Notes: generated by a model from the sequence alone, not told the origin. 64,000 nucleotides of DNA from Flavobacterium ranwuense (GCF_004349315.1 NZ_SMLH01000002.1:124001-188000), one strand, 5' to 3'. Positions 8,025 through 17,350 are shown, numbered from the stretch's first letter. Program-made: numbers and translations.

Positions 8025-9953
8025 CTAAGATACGACTTCCTCAAGATTTTTATCAAATGTTCTTTTTCCGAAAATAGCTTCTAAATCATCTTTAAAAATG
8101 ACTTCTTTCTCAATTAAGATATTTGCCAGTTGATTCAGTTTGTCTTTATTTTCTTCTAATATTTGAATCGCTCTTTGGTATTGACTTTCAATTAGTAATG
8201 AGATTTCTTCGTCAATAATTCTAGCCGTTTCTTCTGAATATGGTTTAGAAAAATTGTATTCACTTTGTCCAGTTGAATCGTAATAGGTTACGTTTCCAAT
8301 TTTTTCATTCAAACCATAAACAGTTACCATAGCGCGGGCTTGTTTGGTCACTTTTTCTAAGTCGCTTAATGCACCAGTCGAAATTCTGTCGAAAGTTACT
8401 TTTTCAGCAGCTCTTCCACCCATTGTAGCACACATTTCGTCCAGCATTTGATCCGGGCGAACAATTAAACGTTCTTCTGGCAAATACCAAGCGGCGCCTA
8501 AACTTTGTCCTCTAGGAACAATGGTTACTTTAATTAATGGAGCTGCATGTTCCAGCATCCAACTTACAGTTGCGTGTCCTGCTTCATGAATAGCAATCGC
8601 TTTCTTTTCATCAGGAGTTACAATTTTATTTTTCTTTTCAAGACCACCTACAATTCTGTCAACAGCATCAAGGAAATCTTGTTTGTCAACCGCAGTTTTG
8701 TTATTTCTAGCGGCAATCAAAGCAGCTTCATTACACACATTTGCAATATCAGCACCAGAAAAACCTGGAGTTTGTTTGGCTAAAAAGTCAGTATCCAATC
8801 CTTCTACTTTTTTCAAAGGCGCTAAATGTACTTTGAAAATTTCAGCACGTTCACGAATGTCTGGTAAGTCTACAAATATTTGTCGGTCAAAACGACCTGC
8901 ACGCATTAATGCTTTGTCCAATACATCAGCTCTGTTTGTCGCAGCCAAAACAATTACATTAGAATTAGTACCAAAACCGTCCATTTCTGTCAATAATTGG
9001 TTTAACGTATTCTCACGTTCGTCATTTCCACCGGACATATTGCTTTTTCCTCTAGCTCTACCTACTGCGTCAATTTCGTCAATAAATATAATGGCTGGAG
9101 ATTTTTCTTTGGCTTGTTTGAATAAATCACGCACACGGGATGCACCCACACCTACAAACATTTCAACAAAATCAGAACCGGATAAAGAGAAGAATGGTAC
9201 TTGCGCTTCACCAGCTACAGCTTTTGCCAATAAGGTTTTTCCAGTTCCCGGAGGTCCAACCAGTAAAGCTCCTTTTGGTATTTTTCCACCTAGATTAGTG
9301 TATTTTTCAGGATTTTTCAGGAATTCAACAATTTCTTGTATCTCTTCTTTTGCTCCTTCTAAACCAGCTACATCTTTAAAAGTAGTTTTGATATCTGTTT
9401 TTTCGTCAAAAAGTTTGGCTTTAGATTTTCCAATATTAAAAATCTGTCCGCCACCGCCGCCAGCGCCACCACCGGACATTTTTCTCATGATAAATATCCA
9501 AACAGCAATGATAATAATGATTGGCAATAAACTGATTAAAATATCCGACCAATTATTTTTTGGTAAGAAATTAAAATCTTTCAATTTGCCTTCAGCAACT
9601 GCCTTTTCCAGTTTGTTTTGGAATATTTGGTCGTTACCAATATCAAAAGTATAATGAGGTCCTTTGTTAGGCCTGTCAAGAACGTCTTTAGAAACTTTTT
9701 TGTGTGCTGCAACTTTCAATGCTGTTGCGTTAAGAAAAACTTCAGCTTCTGTTTTATTGTAAACTATAACTTTTTCGATCTGGCCTTTTTCTAAATAATC
9801 GTTAAATTTAGACGAAGTTAATTGACCAGGTTCGTTTAAACCAGAACCGCCAGTTATAAAAGTTATAAACAAGAAAATTAATAATATTGCAGTATAAATT
9901 AACCAAGGGCTTATTTTAAACTTATTCGAATTTGGATTATTATCTTTAGCCAT
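8025..9953 (-). CDS. ftsH: ATP-dependent zinc metalloprotease FtsH
   Basis: The 642-residue protein has the full FtsH layout: two transmembrane segments (about 18-37 and 139-157) around a periplasmic domain, a Gly-rich linker, the AAA module with Walker A GPPGTGKT (about 234) and Walker B IIFIDEID, the second-region-of-homology arginines (LMRAGRFDRQI), and the zinc protease motif HEAGH. It degrades unneeded or damaged membrane and short-lived cytosolic proteins. It follows rsfS with a 19-nt gap and ends at its own terminator, so rsfS-ftsH form a unit. Length is typical. Confidence 0.97.
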   Translation of the reverse strand: MAKDNNPNSNKFKISPWLIYTAILLIFLFITFITGGSGLNEPGQLTSSKFNDYLEKGQIEKVIVYNKTEAEVFLNATALKVAAHKKVSKDVLDRPNKGPHYTFDIGNDQIFQNKLEKAVAEGKLKDFNFLPKNNWSDILISLLPIIIIIAVWIFIMRKMSGGGAGGGGGQIFNIGKSKAKLFDEKTDIKTTFKDVAGLEGAKEEIQEIVEFLKNPEKYTNLGGKIPKGALLVGPPGTGKTLLAKAVAGEAQVPFFSLSGSDFVEMFVGVGASRVRDLFKQAKEKSPAIIFIDEIDAVGRARGKSNMSGGNDERENTLNQLLTEMDGFGTNSNVIVLAATNRADVLDKALMRAGRFDRQIFVDLPDIRERAEIFKVHLAPLKKVEGLDTDFLAKQTPGFSGADIANVCNEAALIAARNNKTAVDKQDFLDAVDRIVGGLEKKNKIVTPDEKKAIAIHEAGHATVSWMLEHAAPLIKVTIVPRGQSLGAAWYLPEERLIVRPDQMLDEMCATMGGRAAEKVTFDRISTGALSDLEKVTKQARAMVTVYGLNEKIGNVTYYDSTGQSEYNFSKPYSEETARIIDEEISLLIESQYQRAIQILEENKDKLNQLANILIEKEVIFKDDLEAIFGKRTFDKNLEEVVS

Positions 9954-9972
9954 TACTAGGAGTTATGTTTCT

Positions 9973-10344
9973 TTAGTATTTGTTTTCAATGGTAGTTATT
10001 TTTGCATCGCCCCATAAACTTTCGATGTTGTAGTATTCACGGATGTGTTTTTGAAATACATGAACCACAATATTTACATAATCCATTAGTACCCATTCGG
10101 CATTATCGGTTCCTTCAACATGCCAAGGCTTGTCTTTTAATTCTTTAGAAACTGTTTTTTGAATGGAGTTGACTATAGCGTTAACTTGTGTATTTGAGTT
10201 ACCATTGCAGATGATGAAATAGTCGCATACCGCGGTATCTATTTCTCTTAAATCAAGAATATCAATATCATTTCCTTTTACCTCTTCTATCCCCTTAATG
10301 ATGTTCGCCAATAGAACGTCATTATTTATAGTCTTTTTCGCCAT
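9973..10344 (-). CDS. rsfS: Ribosome silencing factor RsfS
   Basis: The 123-residue protein is of the RsfS/Iojap family. Conserved segments are DYFIICNGNSNTQVNAI and PWHVEGTDNAEWVLMDYVNIVVHVF, including the family W-x-x-x-G and D-Y-x-x-V-V-H-V-F motifs. It binds L14 of the large subunit and blocks subunit joining when nutrients are short. It starts divergently from birA (97 nt between starts) and leads into ftsH. Confidence 0.95.
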   Translation of the reverse strand: MAKKTINNDVLLANIIKGIEEVKGNDIDILDLREIDTAVCDYFIICNGNSNTQVNAIVNSIQKTVSKELKDKPWHVEGTDNAEWVLMDYVNIVVHVFQKHIREYYNIESLWGDAKITTIENKY

Positions 10345-10440
10345 GAATTATTTTTATATATAAGTTTGTAAAGTTACCATTTTTTGTGATTATTTTTGAA
10401 CCTTAACATAATATTAAATTCTGTTTCACAAAAAGCGTAT

Positions 10441-11169
10441 ATGAAACTAATCAAACTCGATGCCATAGATTCTACAAACGAATTCCTTAAAGGGTTATCG
10501 AATAAACAAGAGCTCGAAAACTTTACTGTTGTAACTGCTGAGAACCAAACAGAGGGGAAAGGCCAAATGGGGGCATTTTGGGCCTCTGAGACGAGTAAAA
10601 ACTTAATAATGAGTCTTTTGGTCAAGGATTTTTTGGTGGATATTTGTCAGATTTTCAATCTGAATATTGCAGTTTCACTTGCTGTAATTGAAGTTTTAGA
10701 ATCATTTAGGATTCCTGACCTTAGCATAAAATGGCCTAACGACATAATGTCATACAACAAAAAAATAGGTGGCATTTTGATCGAAAACAGCATCAAAAGT
10801 GACGGAACTATTGTTTCTATTGTCGGTTTAGGACTAAATGTGAATCAAACCAATTTTGAAAATTTACCAAAAGCCTCTTCTTTAGCGGTTATTTGTGATG
10901 CGAAATTTGATAAAGACGAACTGCTTTTTTCCATTTGTGATGCAATCGAAGAAAATGTGAAGTTGTGCAAACACAATTCTGCCGTTTTATGGCCTGATTA
11001 TACCAATAAACTATTTAAAAAAGGGATTCCAATGCCGTTTTCAAGCCCAAACCATCAGAATTTCATGGGGATTATTCAAGGGGTTTCTGCTGTTGGGAAA
11101 CTTGAAATTCTTCTGGAAGATGACAGCACTGCTGAATTTGATATTAAAGAAATTCAAATGTTGTATTAA
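10441..11169 (+). CDS. birA: Biotin--[acetyl-CoA-carboxylase] ligase
   Basis: The 242-residue protein starts at ATG 10441 (MKLIKLDAIDSTNEF). A TTG 45 nt upstream is in frame but adds no family-like sequence, so ATG is chosen. Motifs: the GKGQMGAFWAS loop (biotinyl-5'-AMP-binding GRGRRGR-like, here with one Arg replaced by Gln-Met), IKWPNDI (the KWPND motif), and KKIGGILIE. No N-terminal winged helix, so it is a ligase without repressor function. It attaches biotin to carboxylase carrier proteins in the cytosol. Divergent from rsfS. Confidence 0.93.
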   Translation: MKLIKLDAIDSTNEFLKGLSNKQELENFTVVTAENQTEGKGQMGAFWASETSKNLIMSLLVKDFLVDICQIFNLNIAVSLAVIEVLESFRIPDLSIKWPNDIMSYNKKIGGILIENSIKSDGTIVSIVGLGLNVNQTNFENLPKASSLAVICDAKFDKDELLFSICDAIEENVKLCKHNSAVLWPDYTNKLFKKGIPMPFSSPNHQNFMGIIQGVSAVGKLEILLEDDSTAEFDIKEIQMLY

Positions 11170-11195
11170 CTGCTAATTGTTACAGTTTTGTAGGA

Positions 11196-11592
11196 ATGTC
11201 CAATGTCGGATAAACGGGGAATTCAGATACACAAGAGAGGATTGATTTAATCAAAACTTATATAGAATGGTTTGGGAAGGAAAATATAGATTGTCTCTTG
11301 GCTGATAGGGAGTTTGTCGGGATTAAAAAGTAGTGGTTTTAATATAGAAGATGCCCATGTTGCCGATTTAGAAAGATTAGAAAAATTATTTTCTCTGACA
11401 ATGATTGTTTTTGTATGGTGTTATAAAATTGGTGACTATTTGGATGAAAATATCCAAAAAATAGTAATAAAAAAACATGGCAGAAGAGCAGTGAGTATGT
11501 TAAAATATGGATTAGATTACTTGTCAAAATTTCTTTTAACAGGATTTAAGTCTCTAGAAAATAATCTATTTTGCTTTTTGTCATGTACTTAA
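11196..11592 (+). pseudogene. Decayed IS4-type transposase fragment
   Basis: The sequence resembles the C-terminal half of IS4-family transposases, but it is broken. Near 11218 a frameshift separates KRG from the continuing SDTQERIDLIKTYIEW and the DDE segment LLADREFVG. A TAG stop follows at about 11331. The open stretch 11314-11592 carries the end: NIEDAHVADLERLEKLFSL, VWCYKIGDYL, KKHGRRAVSMLKYGLDYL and FLSCT. The 5' half is missing. The 92-codon open frame here should not be read as an independent gene. Confidence 0.75.
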
Positions 11593-11747
11593 ATAAATGG
11601 GACACGTTTTATTTTGATTCTGCTGATTTATTTGCTTGGTTTGGATGATTAGGTATATTTGGAAATAATCATTCTAATTTACCACTTGCAACCAAAGCAG
11701 GAATAATATTGTTTTTTAGGTATTTAGGAGCTTTGCCACCAAACAAA

Positions 11748-11781
11748 AAAACGCTGTGAAACATAAGTTTTACAGCGTTTT
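11748..11781 (-). terminator. Terminator behind the tRNA-Ser fragment
   Basis: Arms AAAACGCTGT and ACAGCGTTTT, extended by a further AAAC/GTTT after one mismatch, followed on the minus strand by seven T. It lies just 3' of the tRNA-Ser 3'-end copy in the minus orientation, as expected for the original tRNA terminator. Confidence 0.7.
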
Positions 11782-11794
11782 AGCTTTTTTAGTA

Positions 11795-11816
11795 TTTCTA
11801 CTGGCGGAGAAAGAGG
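11795..11816 (-). repeat. tRNA-Ser 3'-end fragment, candidate att copy 1
   Basis: On the minus strand this reads CCTCTTTCTCCGCCA followed by GTAGAAA. The first 15 nt match the 3' end of bacterial tRNA-Ser: acceptor strand TTTCTCC, discriminator G and CCA. The rest of the tRNA is absent, although a TTCGA-like T-loop echo follows at about 11819. The same 22 nt recur exactly at 60607-60628 in the same orientation, again followed by a terminator. Confidence 0.65.
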
Positions 11817-12844
11817 CTTCGATACCTTTATAATAATCCCAGTAAATAAGGGGTTTTCGATATACTATTTAAGAGCAGGGTCACCAATAGGGTCACTAGA
11901 CTTTCAAAGTCTTTTTTTAACTATGTAAATGTAAAGAGTAAGTATTTAATTCAATAACTATCGATGCAGAAATTAACAGCCGAGTGTTTATGTAGTTTTT
12001 AGATTTCGAGGTACAAATAGGATACTCAACTGGACAAAATAAAACAAATTATGCAATAAAAATATTGCTTTTATGATTGAATCTCAGCATTTTTTGAAAC
12101 CTCAGAAGTATTTGAAAGAGCACATTCCCCAAGTGGTTATAACAAAGTTACAAAATATTATTAAACATCAAATAATTTTTCTTGTCGAAGGAGTTATTAG
12201 AAGATCCCTTGTATAAAAACAAACCTTTTATCGGAGAATTTAAAGCTTTGAATGAGGTATGAGAAGTTTAAAAGGATGGTTAGAGGATTGTCTCGTTCAT
12301 GGGGTCGCCTTGACTACTGTCAAAGCAATTTTAACATTATTCACGGCAATTTTCATCCTAATGCTTTTTTTACGTGTGTTGGACCATAGATATTTTGTTT
12401 TAGTAATATTATAAGTATTGCAAATAAGAAGAATGGAAAAGGATTTCTCTTTTTGAATCAAATTTATTTAACGATCCCAATTTTACAATGGTTAGATCTT
12501 AGATTCAGCATATATAAACTGCCAAAAAATTAAGTCAAATAGTTAAAAACTATTGAGAAGTACAAAATTTAAGTGACCTAAAAACTACCATTAAATAGCA
12601 ATCATTACTCAAGATATTATAGAGAGGTGAAATGAAATTTGAAAAAGATTAAATCAGGGTCAAACCATCAATTTTTATTTAAAAGCAATAGCAACTTATT
12701 TCTCATTAATACGTCAGATGCCATTTAATTAGTCTTAACAGAAATGTTGATAAAAACGGAGTTTACTATAATTATCATAACGGACAGGTTAGGAATTTAT
12801 AAATAAAAAAAGTTATATGTTTTTTTTACCCGATTGTGTAATTA

Positions 12845-12910
12845 TTTCGTTTCCGAACACGTAGTACTTCTCTTAAGGAAATACGAATATTTCGTGTTCG
12901 AACACGAAAT
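12845..12910. promoter_or_regulatory. Pair of palindromic operator-like sites
   Basis: A perfect 22-bp palindrome occupies 12889-12910 (core TTCGTGTTCGAACACGAA). A second, imperfect copy (16 of 19 positions) lies at 12845-12863. The sites are 45 bp apart, about 4.3 helical turns. They sit directly in front of the truncated GH95 stub, suggesting a regulator site left from a lost carbohydrate locus, or an element-associated site. No candidate regulator is adjacent. Confidence 0.45.
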
Positions 12911-12949
12911 TTAATCATTTTCTTGTTTTCCTAAAAACATATACATAGT

Positions 12950-13438
12950 GTGGGAGATGCTGAGGCAGCCATTAAAAATCTTGATGTTTTTGTGAAAGCT
13001 TTTGTGTTGCGAAATGGATTTCATGTCAATGGAGACCAAACCAAAAGTGGTTATTCTAAATTTACCTACAGACCATTTACCTTAGAAGGAAACTTTTTGG
13101 CTTCTCAAGCGGTTCAGGAGATGTTATTGCAAAGCTGGAGCGCCACACCTGGGCAAATCAATACAGGAGTGATTCGTTTGTTTCCTGCCACACCAAAAAA
13201 GTGGGCCGATGCTTCATTCAATGATTTAAGGGCTGAAGGCAGATACAAAGTTTCAGCCTCCCAGAAAAACAACAAAATAACTTGGTTCAGTATTACTGCA
13301 AACAAAGTTGGAACGGTACGTATTAAAGACAATTTTCAGGGTCAAAAGCCTAAATGGAGTCTTAAAAATGTACAAAAGAATGGGAATGTTTATGAGGTGA
13401 AACTGGCTAAAGGTCAAAAATTGGAAGCGGTGTTTTAA
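12950..13438 (+). pseudogene. 3' stub of a GH95-type alpha-L-fucosidase gene
   Basis: The open stretch of 162 codons matches only the C-terminal part of GH95 family enzymes: TLEGNFLASQAVQEMLLQS, VIRLFPATPKKWADASF, GLRA-like DLRAEGRY, and a C-terminal beta domain. Family members are usually 700-800 residues, so roughly four fifths, including the catalytic (alpha/alpha)6 core, is missing. No signal peptide or plausible start is present; the GTG at 12950 is merely the first possible codon. I read it as a deletion relic at the edge of the respiratory block. Confidence 0.7.
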
Positions 13439-13647
13439 TAGAATGTTTAAATTATGTATAGAGCTAAAAAAACGATGTGGTAACGATTAGTGGAAAAAAA
13501 TAACGAATTGGACTTTCGATACCTCAGATAGAAATGGTGTGATTAAGTTATGGTTATAAGATCTTGATAGTTGGCTAAGATTTAGCTATTAAAAAAGGAT
13601 ATCGTTTGCTTTTTTATTTTTAAAAACAGAAAAAAAAGATATTTAAG

Positions 13648-13692
13648 TATGATTGAAATCATAATCAACAAGTTAATATAATTGGAAATTTG
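13648..13692 (+). promoter_or_regulatory. FNR-type box and -7 element of the nos operon
   Basis: Box TATGATTGAAATCATA (13648-13663) is a perfect 7-2-7 palindrome with TGAT-N4-ATCA half sites. The -7-like GAAATTTG (13685-13692) ends 36.5 bp from the box centre, so the inferred start of transcription is near 13697, with the box at -41.5 (class II activation). First gene downstream starts at 13719. Confidence 0.7.
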
Positions 13693-13718
13693 CTTAAGAA
13701 ATTTTAAAACCAATTCTT

Positions 13719-14216
13719 ATGTACAAATTATCTTTTTTTGTAGTTGCATTAGTAATGCTAACTTCATGTGGCGATAAAAAAACCAAATCCGAAGAGGATT
13801 CTTCAACAATCACTTCATCTGAAGAAGGAATGCCTGCGGCGGCTGAAGCGGCTCCAGATGCTTCCACTTATGATCCAAACAGGGGAATTGGAAAGCACAC
13901 TTCAGTAGATTTAGGAGCGAAACTGGATGTGGCTATGGCCGCCGAAGGGGAAAAAATCCAATCGGTTAAATGTTCTTCTTGTCACAAGATGACTGATGAA
14001 AAACTAGTTGGTCCTGGCTGGAAAGGGGTTACCACTCGAAACAAACCAGAATGGATTATGAATTTTATTACTAATCCTGACCCTATGATTGATAAAGATC
14101 CAAAACTTCAAGCGCAGTTAGAAATTTGTTTGGTTCGTATGCCAAATCAAGCATTATCTGATGCTGATGCAAGAAGTCTGTTAGAGTATATGCGTAAAAA
14201 TGATGGTGTAAAGTAA
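13719..14216 (+). CDS. Lipoprotein monohaem cytochrome c of the nos cluster
   Basis: The 165-residue protein has a lipoprotein signal (lipobox LTSC near residue 17), an acidic low-complexity linker (about 20-55) and one class I cytochrome c domain with CSSCH (about 88-92) and an axial Met in the IRMPNQAL-like segment near the C-terminus. It is anchored in the envelope facing the periplasm. Its position as first gene of the nos operon, 73 nt before nosZ, suggests it delivers electrons to N2O reductase, as cytochromes c next to clade II nosZ genes are thought to do. Confidence 0.88.
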   Translation: MYKLSFFVVALVMLTSCGDKKTKSEEDSSTITSSEEGMPAAAEAAPDASTYDPNRGIGKHTSVDLGAKLDVAMAAEGEKIQSVKCSSCHKMTDEKLVGPGWKGVTTRNKPEWIMNFITNPDPMIDKDPKLQAQLEICLVRMPNQALSDADARSLLEYMRKNDGVK

Positions 14217-14289
14217 TCTCTAGTCAATAATTTAATTTATAAAGTAGGATGAAATCAATGATTTGCGAATACAAACAACAATAGAAATT

Positions 14290-16269
14290 ATGAGTAAAAA
14301 TAAATTTTCAAAAGCAATCTTTGCTTTTGTATTGGTAAGCGCTTTCTTTAGTTCTTGTAAGCCAAAAGATTCCAGTGACGCCGTAAGCGGTGATGCTGCG
14401 CAAAAAGTATACGTTGCTCCAGGTAAATATGACGAATTTTATAATTTTGTTTCAGGAGGTTTTAGCGGACAAATGAGTGTGTATGGTTTGCCTAGCGCAC
14501 GACTGTTGAGGGTTGTTCCTATTTTTTCCGTAGATCCCCAAAGTGGTTATGGGTACAGTGAGGAAACAAAGCCCATGCTGAATACTTCAAATGGATTTGT
14601 GCCTTGGGATGACCAACACCATTTAGACATGTCTCAAACCAATGGTGAAGTGGATGGTCGTTGGATTTTTGCCAATGCCAATAACACGCCCAGAATTGCA
14701 CGTGTTGATTTAAAAACGTTCAAAACGGTAGAGATTATAGAGTTGCCAAACAGTGCAGGAAATCACTCCTCTCCATTTATTACCGAAAACACGGAATATG
14801 TAGTAGCAGGAACCCGTTTTAGTGTTCCTCCAGACAATGCTAATGGGGATGTTCCTATTAATACGTATAAGAAAAACTTTAAAGGCTATTTAAGCTTTGT
14901 AAAAGTTGGTGCAGCAGGTCAAATGGATATTGCTTTCCAAATAGAAGCCCCTGGTGTAAACTTTGATTTAAGCCACGCTGGAAAAGGCAAATCTCATGGC
15001 TGGTTTTTCTTCTCTTGCTATAATACGGAACAGGCCAATACTTTGCTTGAAGTGAATGCTTCACAAAAAGACAAAGATTTTATCATGGCAGTAAACTGGA
15101 AAAAAGCCGAAGAATATATTAAAGCGGGTAAAGGTAAAAAAGTAGCTGTAAAATATGCTCACAATACTTGGGATGAAAAAACGCATACCGCAAAATCAGA
15201 AATTAGAACTTCAGTTTTGGTGCTTGATTCAAAAGAGTTGAAAGATATTTGTTACATGATTCCATGTCCTAAATCGCCTCATGGTTGTGATGTTGATCCT
15301 ACGGGCGAATATATTGTAGGTAGTGGAAAATTGGCGGCTTTAATTCCTGTATTTAGTTTTGATAAAATGCAAAAAGCGATTGCAGCTAAACAATTTGATG
15401 GCAATTATGAAGGAATTCCGGTCATTAAATATGAAGCCGCTTTACATGGTGAAGTTAAAAAACCAGGTTTAGGACCATTGCACACTGAATTTGACGGAAA
15501 AGGAAATGCCTATACGACTTTCTTTGTTTCTTCAGAAGTGGTGAAATGGGATATTAAAACATTGAAGGTTTTAGATCGTGCACCAACTTATTATTCTCCT
15601 GGACACCTTTCTATTCCTGGTGGAGACAGTAAAAAACCATTTGGTAAATACATGGTAATTTATAATAAAATCACCAAAGACAGATACCTGCCAACTGGAC
15701 CGGAATTAGCTCAAAGCGCACAATTGTTTGATATTAGTGGTGATAAAATGAAACTTTTGTTGGATTATCCAACTATTGGAGAACCACATTATGCTCAATC
15801 TGCTCCAGCTGATTTAATCAGAAACAATGGTCAGTTGAAATTTTATAAAATTGAAGAAAACAATCACCCTTATGTTGCCAAAGGAGAGAAAGAAGCAAAA
15901 GTAGTTAGAAAAGGGAATAGAATAGATGTATACATGACTTCCATCCGTTCTCACTTTGCCTCTGATAATATTGAAGGAATAAAATTGGGTGACGAAGTCT
16001 ATTTCCATGTTACTAATTTAGAGCAAGATTGGGATGTTCCCCATGGATTTGCCATAAAAGGGGCTGATAATGCAGAACTTTTGATCATGCCAGGAGAAAC
16101 GGCCACTTTAAAATGGGTCCCTAAAAAAGTTGGAATTTTCCCATTCTATTGCACTGATTTCTGTAGTGCATTGCACCAGGAAATGCAAGGATATGTCAGA
16201 GTATCTCCAGCTGGAAGCAGCGTTCCGTTAACTTTTAGTTTGGGAACAAATCTACCCGCCACCAAGTAA
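14290..16269 (+). CDS. nosZ: Nitrous-oxide reductase, clade II type
   Basis: The 659-residue protein starts at ATG 14290; an in-frame TTG 27 nt earlier precedes the signal and is not favoured. It has a signal sequence with a lipobox-like SSC (Cys23), a seven-bladed propeller holding CuZ (DDQHH at about 107-111, later SPHGCDVDP, GPLHTEFD and EPHYA segments), and a C-terminal cupredoxin with the CuA site FYCTDFCSALHQEM (Cys621, Cys625, His629, Met632). It reduces N2O to N2 in the periplasm. A Sec-type rather than Tat signal and the nosB/nosL-like neighbour point to clade II. No nosR is nearby. A terminator hairpin follows. Confidence 0.96.
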   Translation: MSKNKFSKAIFAFVLVSAFFSSCKPKDSSDAVSGDAAQKVYVAPGKYDEFYNFVSGGFSGQMSVYGLPSARLLRVVPIFSVDPQSGYGYSEETKPMLNTSNGFVPWDDQHHLDMSQTNGEVDGRWIFANANNTPRIARVDLKTFKTVEIIELPNSAGNHSSPFITENTEYVVAGTRFSVPPDNANGDVPINTYKKNFKGYLSFVKVGAAGQMDIAFQIEAPGVNFDLSHAGKGKSHGWFFFSCYNTEQANTLLEVNASQKDKDFIMAVNWKKAEEYIKAGKGKKVAVKYAHNTWDEKTHTAKSEIRTSVLVLDSKELKDICYMIPCPKSPHGCDVDPTGEYIVGSGKLAALIPVFSFDKMQKAIAAKQFDGNYEGIPVIKYEAALHGEVKKPGLGPLHTEFDGKGNAYTTFFVSSEVVKWDIKTLKVLDRAPTYYSPGHLSIPGGDSKKPFGKYMVIYNKITKDRYLPTGPELAQSAQLFDISGDKMKLLLDYPTIGEPHYAQSAPADLIRNNGQLKFYKIEENNHPYVAKGEKEAKVVRKGNRIDVYMTSIRSHFASDNIEGIKLGDEVYFHVTNLEQDWDVPHGFAIKGADNAELLIMPGETATLKWVPKKVGIFPFYCTDFCSALHQEMQGYVRVSPAGSSVPLTFSLGTNLPATK

Positions 16270-16284
16270 TTATAAATCTTAAAT

Positions 16285-16317
16285 AAAAAGGGAACACTAT
16301 TATTTTGTTCCCTTTTT
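16285..16317 (+). terminator. Terminator or attenuator after nosZ
   Basis: A 12-nt stem (AAAAAGGGAACA with TGTTCCCTTTTT) followed by a T-run lies between nosZ and the nosL fusion gene inside the apparent operon. Partial read-through would give more nosZ than maturation-factor mRNA. Confidence 0.7.
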
Positions 16318-16330
16318 TAAATCAACAATC

Positions 16331-17350
16331 ATGAACAATTCAAAAATTTCAACACTTTCAAAAGGCGTACTTTTGTTAGTGATGGTGCTATTGGTGTCTT
16401 CTATTTTTGTTCCAATGTGGCGAATTGAGTTATCTGCACCACAATATCCGGAAGGATTAGTACTTAAATTACATGCCAATAAAATTGCCGGGGATGTTGA
16501 TATTATCAATGGATTAAATCATTATATAGGAATGAAAACCCTACATAAAGAAGATTTTGTTGAGTTTACAGTATTACCCTATATATTTATATTTTTTGCA
16601 CTTTTTGCTTTGGCAACAACAATTATTGCAAAGAAAAAAGCACTTTATGTTTTATTCATTTCACTTGTTCTTTTTGGAGTTTTAGCAGCTGTCGATTTTT
16701 ACAGATGGAATTATGAATACGGACATAATTTAGATCCAAATGCGGCGATACAAGTGCCCGGAATGTCCTATCAACCACCATTAATAGGATACAAGCAGCT
16801 ACTTAATTTTGGTGCGTATTCTATTCCTGATATTGGCGGATGGCTGTTGATTGCATCAGGATTTTTACTGTTTATTATTGTTATTAAAGAATCCAATCTT
16901 TTGCAAAAATTTAAAAAACCTAAAACAGCAACAGTTCTGTTATTCTTTTTGTCTTTGTCCTTTTTGTCCTGTTCGAATAATACCAAAGCGGTTCCCATAA
17001 AATTGAATGTGGACAATTGTGATTTTTGTAAAATGAGCATTGCTGACGGCAAATATGGAGCAGAAGTGCTAACTCAAAAAGGAAGAACTTATAAATTTGA
17101 CGATATTATGTGCATGACGAATTATTGTAAAGAAAATTCAAACACAAAAATCAGTTCGTATTACGTTCATGATTTTTCTCAAGATAATGTTTTAATTCCC
17201 GCTTCAACGGCTCATTTCATTTCAGGAAGTACAATTCAGAGTCCAATGAGAGGAGGGATTATTGCTTTTTCATCAGAAAAAAAAGCTAAGGAATTCGGTA
17301 TTAAATTTAACGCCAAACTCATTACCTGGGATGCTATTTTAAAAAAATAA
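16331..17350 (+). CDS. nosL: NosL fused behind a membrane domain
   Basis: The 339-residue protein has two parts. Residues 1-195 form a membrane domain with about four transmembrane segments (about 11-30, 81-100, 103-121, 168-187), with a periplasmic loop after the first; it resembles the small membrane proteins of clade II nos clusters. Residues 200-339 are NosL: a hydrophobic stretch ending in a lipobox-like SFLSC (Cys214) and the copper motif CDFCKM (Cys230, Cys233, Met235). NosL is a Cu(I) chaperone for NosZ CuZ assembly. The embedded lipobox looks like the ancestral NosL signal. It continues to nosD with a 36-nt gap. Confidence 0.85.
   Translation: MNNSKISTLSKGVLLLVMVLLVSSIFVPMWRIELSAPQYPEGLVLKLHANKIAGDVDIINGLNHYIGMKTLHKEDFVEFTVLPYIFIFFALFALATTIIAKKKALYVLFISLVLFGVLAAVDFYRWNYEYGHNLDPNAAIQVPGMSYQPPLIGYKQLLNFGAYSIPDIGGWLLIASGFLLFIIVIKESNLLQKFKKPKTATVLLFFLSLSFLSCSNNTKAVPIKLNVDNCDFCKMSIADGKYGAEVLTQKGRTYKFDDIMCMTNYCKENSNTKISSYYVHDFSQDNVLIPASTAHFISGSTIQSPMRGGIIAFSSEKKAKEFGIKFNAKLITWDAILKK

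Larger units (their letters stand above)
11593..12949. other. Non-coding, decayed interval
   Basis: About 1.36 kb without a credible gene. It contains a terminator (11748-11781), the 22-nt tRNA-Ser 3'-end copy (11795-11816), two 12-nt spaced GGGTCAC repeats (11878 and 11890), short frames closed by many stops (for example one from 12074 of about 47 codons), and two palindromic sites near 12.85-12.91 kb. Fragments around 12.06-12.4 kb read like broken coding sequence but I cannot name a family. Confidence 0.6.

Noticed and set aside
8683..9654. Long antisense open frame opposite ftsH
   Set aside because: Lacks any family-like sequence and mirrors the well-conserved ftsH codons; a shadow frame.
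10396..10440. Upstream TTG start for birA
   Set aside because: The added 15 residues have no family similarity and ATG 10441 gives the standard N-terminus.
11314..11592. 92-codon open frame as an independent gene
   Set aside because: It is the in-frame tail of a decayed IS4-type transposase that begins upstream in a frameshifted form.
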